DNA of 12,512 nt. Origin: Bacteroidales bacterium (GTDB taxonomy: Bacteria > Bacteroidota > Bacteroidia > Bacteroidales > NBLH01). Numbering within the stretch: position 1 is the stretch's first letter; each line of letters starts with the position of its first letter. Location of the stretch: the NCBI GenBank assembly GCA_026988445.1, contig JALSLF010000384.1, positions 1-12,512 of the forward strand. The letters are read 5' to 3'. The notes beneath the pieces are model-generated. The model was not told the origin of the DNA, did not search any database, and saw only the letters and a program-made list of their open reading frames with translations. Below are positions 7,110 to 12,512 of this stretch, piece by piece. Position numbers and translations under genes: made by a program.

Positions 7110-7532
7110 ATGATAATTGCTGTTGATTTTGACGGAACGATTGTTAAACATGAGTATCCGAAAATCGGAAAACCAAACTTGTTTGCATTTGAAACACTTA
7201 AAGCTTTGCAAAAACAAGGACATAAGCTGATATTATGGACTTATCGTGCAGGGAAAGAACTTGATGAGGCAGTTGAATTTTGTAAAGAGCATGGTGTAGA
7301 ATTTTATGCTGTTAATAAGAATTATCCCGAAGAAGAACTTGATGAAACAATCAGCCGGAAAATTTATGCAGATATTTATATTGATGATCGGAATATTGGC
7401 GGTTTTCCGGGTTGGAGTATTATTTGGAAGTTAATTAATGAAAATATTCCTTTTAAAAGCGAAGCTTTTTTTGATATTGAAGAGGAAAAGCAAGAAAGTT
7501 TTAAAGATAAAATCATAAAACTATTTAAATAA
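7110..7532 (+). CDS. Small HAD-like hydrolase (BT_0820-type)
   Basis: A 140-residue cytoplasmic protein of the haloacid dehalogenase superfamily. Motif I, DFDGTIV, is at residues 6-12, with the nucleophile D6 and acid/base D8. LILWTYRAG (40-48) supplies the motif II threonine T44, and ADIYIDDRNIGG (87-98) the motif IV acidic pair D92/D93. There is no large cap domain, so it is a compact C0-like enzyme that may act on a large or phosphorylated macromolecular substrate. It resembles the Bacteroides protein known from the BT_0820 structure. The last 20 or so residues form a charged tail (EEEKQESFKDKIIKLFK). It lies 29 bp before ssb and probably shares its transcript. The substrate cannot be told. 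Confidence 0.85.
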   Translation: MIIAVDFDGTIVKHEYPKIGKPNLFAFETLKALQKQGHKLILWTYRAGKELDEAVEFCKEHGVEFYAVNKNYPEEELDETISRKIYADIYIDDRNIGGFPGWSIIWKLINENIPFKSEAFFDIEEEKQESFKDKIIKLFK

Positions 7533-7561
7533 AACATTTATTCATTTTAAATTTTAAAACT

Positions 7562-8047
7562 ATGGGAGTAAATAAAGTAATTCTAGTCGGTAATGTAGGT
7601 CGCGACCCTGAGGTGCAATATGTTAGTGATAATGTTCCTGTGGCAAGATTTACATTGGCAACCAGCGAAACGTATAAAGATAAAAATGGTGAGAAAATCA
7701 CCAACACAGAATGGCATAATATTGTGGTATGGCGCGGGCTTGCACAGGTAGTTGAAAAATATGTAAAAAAAGGAAGTCAATTATATATTGAAGGTAAAAT
7801 TACTCATCGCCAGTATGAAAAAGACGGTGTAACCAAATACTTTACCGAAATAGTAGCTAATAGCTTGCAAATGCTTGGTAGAGCAGGGGATACTCCAAAC
7901 CCCAACGGCATGGCTAGTACTTCTTCTTCAACTACTCAACAGCAGCAAAAAGCGGATAATATAGAAGCTCCTAATTTAGCTAATGAACCACAAAACGAAG
8001 ATTTAGGTGGTGGCGGAGATGAGTTAACAGACGATTTGCCGTTTTAA
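7562..8047 (+). CDS. ssb: Single-stranded DNA-binding protein
   Basis: SSB coats single-stranded DNA during replication, repair and recombination and recruits partners through its C-terminus. The 161-residue protein has an N-terminal OB fold (about 1-107) with the family start VNKVILVGNVGRDPEV and the tryptophans of NTEWHNIVVW (48-57). A low-complexity linker rich in Ser, Thr and Gln (about 108-152) follows, then the acidic tip DELTDDLPF (153-161), equivalent to DDDIPF in E. coli. The complete tip indicates a housekeeping-type SSB. It follows the HAD gene by 29 bp with no separate promoter visible, and is followed by a modest terminator. Confidence 0.97.
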   Translation: MGVNKVILVGNVGRDPEVQYVSDNVPVARFTLATSETYKDKNGEKITNTEWHNIVVWRGLAQVVEKYVKKGSQLYIEGKITHRQYEKDGVTKYFTEIVANSLQMLGRAGDTPNPNGMASTSSSTTQQQQKADNIEAPNLANEPQNEDLGGGGDELTDDLPF

Positions 8048-8077
8048 TTTCCGGCTTTTTTCGGAAAACAGCTTTTT
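8048..8077 (+). terminator. Probable ssb terminator
   Basis: TTTCCG (8048-8053) pairs with CGGAAA (8062-8067) across an 8-base loop directly after the ssb stop codon. Five T residues follow at 8073-8077. The distance between stem and T-run makes this a weak to moderate intrinsic terminator. Confidence 0.45.
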
Positions 8078-8083
8078 ATATCG

Positions 8084-8132
8084 AATTGAGCGATTATATA
8101 CTTATTAAGGCAGATAATTGCTCAATTTAGGT
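8084..8132. repeat. Short copy of the ACCTAAATTGAG repeat family
   Basis: AATTGAGCGATTATATAC (8084-8101) matches the left end of the 6861-7021 element (6866-6883) at 17 of 18 positions. Positions 8101-8132 match its right end (6990-7021) at 27 of 32, and all five differences are transitions. Within this copy AATTGAGCGATTAT (8084-8097) pairs with ATAATTGCTCAATT (8114-8127) at 13 of 14 positions, counting the remaining one as G-T. It looks like the longer element with its middle deleted. Confidence 0.6.
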
Positions 8133-8141
8133 ATTTCCATA

Positions 8142-8187
8142 AATCCGCAACTATCTTCTACTGCAAAGCCAAAGATAGTTACGGATT
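8142..8187. terminator. Long hairpin between convergent genes, possible terminator of the leftward operon
   Basis: AATCCGCAACTATCTT (8142-8157) pairs with AAGATAGTTACGGATT (8172-8187) with a single C-A mismatch and a 14-base loop. It lies 7 bp beyond the stop codon of the leftward spermidine-synthase-like gene, where a terminator is expected. Neither strand has a clear T-run after the stem, so it may instead stabilise the transcript 3' end or be part of the neighbouring repeat. Confidence 0.5.
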
Positions 8188-8194
8188 CAAGGTA

Positions 8195-9787
8195 TTAGTT
8201 AACTGTTCTTTGGTTGTGCATTTCAATAGCATTAAGGTAATTGATTGGAGCAAAATCGTCGGTAAGAACTTTTTGCTTTTTTAATGATGGGGCTTGGGTT
8301 TTAAGTACAAGAAATTCGTTTAAATCATAATAAAATTTGTATTTGTTTTGTAAAATCTGAGCATTTTTTGTTAACATATCAGGACTTTTGGTTTCCTGTA
8401 AATAAGCAATTGCAACAATATTACTGCTTGATTTGGATTTATATAAATCTACACTTTCAAAAACGTCTTTCAAAGTTTTGATAATTCGCGGGTATAGTTT
8501 TGACCCTCGATGCAGATTAAGGGCAAGCACTCCATTTTGAGAAAGATGACTTTTAACCAATGAGTAAAACTCGCGGGTGCATAAATGAAAAGGAATATAT
8601 CCGCCTTTATAAGCATCAATCATAATCACATCATAAATACTTTGCGTATTATTTAAAAATAATCGTCCGTCTTCTATAATAATTCTGTACGTACTGTCTT
8701 CTTTAAGTTTAAAGTACTTTTTAGCCATTGCCAATACTTTTTCATCTAATTCAACACCGGTAATGTTTATTTGTGGCATATATTTATGAATATATTTTGT
8801 AATCATACCTCCGCCTAAACCTATCATTAATAAAGTTTTCGGATTTTCTACATAGGCAAGACTTACAGGCATGGTTTGCGTATAGCTTACCGGTAATTCA
8901 TCATCGTTAAAAATATTAATTTTTGACTCGGTAAATTTTGATTTATACCGCGAAAAAGACATGGATATGTATTCGCCTTTTTGTTTGATGATGATGTGGT
9001 TATAATTAGATTCTACTTCTTCAATAATGTATTTACTCTTTTTTTGCTCAATTCCCAATAGGTTTTTTAATTCAGATGAAAATACAACAATTGTAAAAAG
9101 TATTAGATATGCCGATAGAGATAGAATTAAGGGTGTTTTTTTAATAATACTTTTATCTTTGCTTTTAAATTGTAGGAAAATTAATGAGCAAGCACTTAAA
9201 AAAGCAATAAATGATAAACTTTCGGCAATGGCATTTGAACCAATATTAGGGATAAGAAAAAATGTTACCCCAAGAGTACCTACAATACTTCCGATTGTAG
9301 AAATTGCATAAATTGTACCCGAAACTTTGCCCGGCGAATTGGAATATTTCATTCCAAGTTTTACGGAATAGGGTGAATAGGTACCCATTAACAAAAGAGG
9401 TAGAAAAAGAATACTCAGCGCACCAAGAAACCCGCCTAAGCGAATATCCGGAATATGTTTATAGATAAATTTGAATAAATCTTCAAAATACAATGGAATA
9501 ATTAATGTAAAAAAAGCTGCCACAAGTATAATATAAGCAATACTGATAACTTGTGGCTTTTTTTCTGCCAAATTACCTCCTGCAAAATATCCAATTGCCA
9601 AAGCAAGTAAAACCATAGAAATGATAGATGCCCAAGTAAAAACAGAATTTCCGAAAAACGGAGTTAAAAACCGGCTGCCTACCATTTCTAAAGCCATGAT
9701 TAACCCACCAATTATGAACGCATTAATATAAACAATGCGATTATGACTCGTTTTGTCATGTTTTGTTGTTATCGTTTGGTTATTCAT
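8195..9787 (-). CDS. Membrane-anchored spermidine-synthase-like protein
   Basis: A 530-residue protein in two parts. Residues about 18-237 hold around seven hydrophobic helices resembling the transporter-like half of the fused MFS/spermidine synthase family. Residues about 255-500 form a soluble Rossmann methyltransferase/spermidine synthase domain. GLGGGM (323-328) is the nucleotide-binding glycine loop, VELDEK (345-350) supplies the ribose-binding acid, EDGR (372-375) the adenine-side acid, and YDVIMIDAYKGGYIPFHLCT (385-404) the catalytic region. True aminopropyltransferases such as SpeE carry a second acid close after this point (S-D-P), which is replaced here. Polyamine synthesis is therefore doubtful and the reaction is unknown. 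It starts 12 bp after the outer-membrane protein gene in a three-gene leftward operon. Confidence 0.82.
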   Translation of the reverse strand: MNNQTITTKHDKTSHNRIVYINAFIIGGLIMALEMVGSRFLTPFFGNSVFTWASIISMVLLALAIGYFAGGNLAEKKPQVISIAYIILVAAFFTLIIPLYFEDLFKFIYKHIPDIRLGGFLGALSILFLPLLLMGTYSPYSVKLGMKYSNSPGKVSGTIYAISTIGSIVGTLGVTFFLIPNIGSNAIAESLSFIAFLSACSLIFLQFKSKDKSIIKKTPLILSLSAYLILFTIVVFSSELKNLLGIEQKKSKYIIEEVESNYNHIIIKQKGEYISMSFSRYKSKFTESKINIFNDDELPVSYTQTMPVSLAYVENPKTLLMIGLGGGMITKYIHKYMPQINITGVELDEKVLAMAKKYFKLKEDSTYRIIIEDGRLFLNNTQSIYDVIMIDAYKGGYIPFHLCTREFYSLVKSHLSQNGVLALNLHRGSKLYPRIIKTLKDVFESVDLYKSKSSSNIVAIAYLQETKSPDMLTKNAQILQNKYKFYYDLNEFLVLKTQAPSLKKQKVLTDDFAPINYLNAIEMHNQRTVN

Positions 9788-9799
9788 AGAGTTTTGTTT

Positions 9800-10993
9800 T
9801 TATTCAATCCCAAAATCAATTTTTTCTTTTTTGAATAATTTCCCGGGATTAATCATTATGCCGCCTAATATCCTGTTTGAATGATAAGGACGACGTGTAT
9901 ATCGGCTCAAATCTTCGGTGTTTGTATCTCTGTTTTTTACTTCGTAAATAAGTTGAAGATAAACTCCTTTACTTATTTCATAGTTAAGTTCTGCACTAAA
10001 GTCAAAATATTTATAAACTAATAGAGGTTCCTGTTGTGCTTGTGTTGGTGCAAGTTTTACTTTATAATTACGCACCGTATATTGAGGATTTAAGATAAGC
10101 TCAAATTTTTTGTTTTCAAAGTAAAGTTTTGTGCCGAACATTGAAGATGTGTACGAAAAGTAATCTTGAAAAAGGTCTTTTCTTGTTTTATACCGGTAAT
10201 AAACTTTTGCCGAAAAAATACCAATATCATATACTTTAAAATTTAGTTGGGTTGTAAAATAATGCCAATGGCGGGTATCTGTAGTATCAGATCTACCTAA
10301 AGAGTCTAAAGCAGGCATTGTTTCATAGGTTCTGTTTGCCCAACTCAGGTCTATCCATGCTTTAAAATCATGTTTTGCAAAATACAAGTCTTGAGCACTT
10401 GTAAAGTTTATAGAGAATTGTTTATGATCTAAGGAACGACCATCAAAACTTTTTTCATAATTTTTATTGAAAAAATCAAAGCTTACTTCAGTTTCGTTAT
10501 GGTCAATTATATCGGTAGCAAAATATGCCCCCATGCTATTTCTCCAATATGTGAGTGGCAGGGTTAGTTCACTGCCTAATACAGTTGTCCCGATTTTTTT
10601 GTTTTTACTGATATTGTAATCAGCCCCCATATCAAAATCTTTATTTATTTTGTAATCATATTGAAAATCAAAATCAATTGAGTGTTGGTTGAGTTTTGAA
10701 CTGTCTAAGTAATTTCTGGTCCATAAATCATGGGAGAATTTAAATTTGTGCTTTCTCCCTTTTTTATATCTCAAGGTTAAATCATAACCTAAATCAAAAA
10801 AATTATCAGAAAGTATTAATGAGTCCGGGTTATAAAAACTACCGTCATTTTTTTGTAAATTTTCCGGAGCCCTAAAAATATTATTATCAATACCAAAATG
10901 CGAATAAACTTCTGACTTGAACTTAACTTGTCCGAAACTTCCAAATGATAACAGTAGTAATAAAATTGTTAATTTAATCTTTTTCATTTCCAT
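9800..10993 (-). CDS. Exported protein, probable outer-membrane beta-barrel
   Basis: I do not recognise a named family. The 397-residue protein starts with a signal peptide: basic MEMKKIK, then the hydrophobic LTILLLLLSFGSFG, with likely cleavage before Q22, a site common in Bacteroidota. The mature part is rich in aromatic and charged residues in alternating patterns, for example FKFSHDLWTRNY, FDFQYDYKI and YFATDIIDHNETEVSFDFF. This suggests many amphipathic beta strands separated by charged turns, as in an outer-membrane barrel of roughly 14-18 strands. A second ATG at 10987 (MKKIK) is an equally good start. The gene sits 26 bp after the TPR gene and 12 bp before the spermidine-synthase-like gene, so a shared role at the cell envelope is likely. 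A transport or assembly function is only a guess. Confidence 0.7.
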   Translation of the reverse strand: MEMKKIKLTILLLLLSFGSFGQVKFKSEVYSHFGIDNNIFRAPENLQKNDGSFYNPDSLILSDNFFDLGYDLTLRYKKGRKHKFKFSHDLWTRNYLDSSKLNQHSIDFDFQYDYKINKDFDMGADYNISKNKKIGTTVLGSELTLPLTYWRNSMGAYFATDIIDHNETEVSFDFFNKNYEKSFDGRSLDHKQFSINFTSAQDLYFAKHDFKAWIDLSWANRTYETMPALDSLGRSDTTDTRHWHYFTTQLNFKVYDIGIFSAKVYYRYKTRKDLFQDYFSYTSSMFGTKLYFENKKFELILNPQYTVRNYKVKLAPTQAQQEPLLVYKYFDFSAELNYEISKGVYLQLIYEVKNRDTNTEDLSRYTRRPYHSNRILGGIMINPGKLFKKEKIDFGIE

Positions 10994-11019
10994 TGGTCTA
11001 AATTTTTTAAATATTAAAA

Positions 11020-12512
11020 TTAATTTTTAAGGTTTTGAATTGCTTTAAGTGCATTTTGATTATTTGGTTCAATACGTAAAACTTCTTGATAATGTTTTTT
11101 TGCCATATCGGGTTTATTTAATACTTCATAGGTTTTTGCTAATCTTAGGTGAGCAAATTTATGATTATTGTCTTTTTGTAGGGCTTTAGATAAATAACTT
11201 ATTGCCAAATCATATTTACGGGTATCAATATATAGTTTTCCCAGCCAATAGTAAGTCCATGATTTATTACGTCCCAGTTCAATTGATTTCAGATACCACT
11301 CTTCGGCTTTATTAAATCGTTTTGCTTTATGAAAATTACGGGCATTTTCATATGCAAGTTCTTTATCCGGCTTGATATTGAATAATTTGCTTCCTGTTAC
11401 AGCTGTCATTTCCCATTTTTTTTGTTTATCGTAAAGAGAAATTAACTCTTTGTATGGTTTGGTTTTATCCGGTTCAAGTTTAATGGCATTATTTAACAGG
11501 TAAGCTGCTTCATCAAAGTTTTTTATCGTGAGGTTAATTTCGGCAGCTTGTTGTAGTAATTTATAATCTTTTTGGTCAATATTTATAGCATTGTTTAATA
11601 TTTCAATTGCTAAATCATAATTTTTTTGTTTTTGATACAGTTCTGCTATCCTTTTCATTACCCTGATATTATCCGGTACTAATTGCAAGGATTTTTGATA
11701 AGCCTCTATTGCAGCCAAAGTATCGGCACTTTTTTCATATGCAATTCCTAAATTATACCAGCCGGCATAATAATCCGGACGATATTGTAAAAGAGTTTTA
11801 TAAGTTAAAATAGCCTCGTCATACTTTTTGTTTTTACGTAAAATAATTGCCAGATTTAGTAATGCCTTGGTGTAATCGGGTTTAATTAAAATGGCTTTTT
11901 TATAGCAGTATATTGCCGAGTCCGGATTGTCTGATTTATCGTATAAGCTTGCCAAGTTAAACCAAGCTTTTACATAATCCGGTTTAAGTTGAATGGCTTG
12001 ACGATAGTTGTTTTTTGCTTGTTCCAAATTATTTTTTGATTGGTAGAGTAGAGCAACATTATACATAGCTTCCGGATAGTTTTTCTTTTGCTCTATTGCA
12101 TTTTGATAAGCAGATATAGCCTTGTCTGTTTCTCCAATTCGTTTATATATTAAACCTTTATTCAGGTATGCTTTTGGATAATAGCCGTTAGCTTGATTTA
12201 TTGCTTTATCGTAAAATTCAATAGCTTTTTCGTTTTCTCCTTTTTCCGAGTAGGTTTTTGCCATAAAAAAATAGTTTTGTGGCAATAATGAGTCGGTATT
12301 CAATAATTCTTTAAAAAGTTTTTCTGCTTCAGCTGTTTTATTTTCTTTAAGGTAAACTAAACCTAACATATTTATTATCTCCTCGTTATGAGGTGATTTT
12401 AGTAAAGCTTGTTGTAATTGTTGTTCTGCTAAATGAAAATGTTCCTGCTCCTGATAAATGATTGATAAATAATAATATGCCGGTGAATAATCCGGATTTA
12501 AACGAATAATAT
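11020..12512 (-). CDS. Tetratricopeptide-repeat protein, 5' end outside window
   Basis: The frame stays open to the window edge, so the true start lies beyond 12512. The Met codon at 12369 is internal, because clear repeat sequence (NPDYSPAYYYLSIIYQEQ) continues upstream of it. The visible 496 residues consist almost wholly of 34-residue TPR units, about 14 of them, with the usual W/Y, L, G/A, Y, A and P positions (for example KAWFNLASLYDKSDNPDSAI and AGWYNLGIAYEKSADTLAAI). TPR solenoids are protein-protein interaction scaffolds. Since it leads an operon with an exported barrel-like protein, it may be periplasmic or membrane-anchored, but the N-terminus that would show a signal peptide or lipobox is missing. 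The partner is unknown. Confidence 0.9.
   Translation of the reverse strand, partial: IIRLNPDYSPAYYYLSIIYQEQEHFHLAEQQLQQALLKSPHNEEIINMLGLVYLKENKTAEAEKLFKELLNTDSLLPQNYFFMAKTYSEKGENEKAIEFYDKAINQANGYYPKAYLNKGLIYKRIGETDKAISAYQNAIEQKKNYPEAMYNVALLYQSKNNLEQAKNNYRQAIQLKPDYVKAWFNLASLYDKSDNPDSAIYCYKKAILIKPDYTKALLNLAIILRKNKKYDEAILTYKTLLQYRPDYYAGWYNLGIAYEKSADTLAAIEAYQKSLQLVPDNIRVMKRIAELYQKQKNYDLAIEILNNAINIDQKDYKLLQQAAEINLTIKNFDEAAYLLNNAIKLEPDKTKPYKELISLYDKQKKWEMTAVTGSKLFNIKPDKELAYENARNFHKAKRFNKAEEWYLKSIELGRNKSWTYYWLGKLYIDTRKYDLAISYLSKALQKDNNHKFAHLRLAKTYEVLNKPDMAKKHYQEVLRIEPNNQNALKAIQNLKN

Noticed and set aside
8084..8187. Short repeats downstream of ssb as a CRISPR array
   Set aside because: The repeats are inverted, of different kinds and not regularly spaced, and no cas genes are nearby.
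9027..9311. 94-codon open frame on the + strand
   Set aside because: It lies opposite the membrane segment of the spermidine-synthase-like gene and shows no protein-like pattern of its own. It is a shadow frame.
12367..12369. ATG at 12367-12369 (- strand) as the start of the TPR gene
   Set aside because: The frame stays open to the window edge and the upstream translation continues the TPR pattern.

Overview
The window looks like chromosomal DNA of a Bacteroidota bacterium, probably Bacteroidales-like. The DNA is AT-rich, Shine-Dalgarno sequences are mostly not apparent, one promoter fits the Bacteroidota TAnnTTTG -7 box, and the proteins (BT_0820-like HAD protein, short SSB, cysH-cysD-cysN order) are typical of that phylum. 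This assignment comes from reading the sequence and not from a database search.

Region 1 (1-6777, + strand) is a sulfate assimilation locus: the 3' end of cysH (an iron-sulfur APS reductase by its cysteines), cysD and cysN (ATP sulfurylase), an SLC13-type permease with two RCK_C/TrkA_C-like domains, cysQ, and a PLP enzyme related to threonine synthase. Together they would import sulfate, activate it to APS and reduce it to sulfite. No APS kinase (cysC) is present, either alone or fused to CysN, which agrees with an APS-using reductase. The last gene has a zinc ribbon and a threonine-synthase-like fold. Placed beside a sulfite-producing pathway, it is a good candidate for cysteate synthase (O-phosphoserine + sulfite to cysteate), the entry to sulfonolipids (capnines) known from Bacteroidota. 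If so, the locus may feed sulfonolipid synthesis instead of, or as well as, cysteine synthesis. Two strong hairpins with T-runs sit inside this gene series, after cysD and after cysN.

Region 2 (6778-8194) holds a small HAD-like hydrolase and ssb, which are probably co-transcribed. They are flanked by copies of a small repeat family whose ends read ACCTAAATTGAG and CTCAATTTAGGT. The upstream copy is about 161 bp with 19-bp terminal inverted repeats. The downstream copy looks like an internally deleted version. A long hairpin lies between ssb and the convergent genes that follow.

Region 3 (8195-12512, - strand) is a tight three-gene set transcribed leftwards: a long TPR protein cut by the window edge, a signal-peptide-bearing protein of probable outer-membrane beta-barrel type, and a membrane protein fused to a spermidine-synthase-like methyltransferase-fold domain. 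Its function is unknown.
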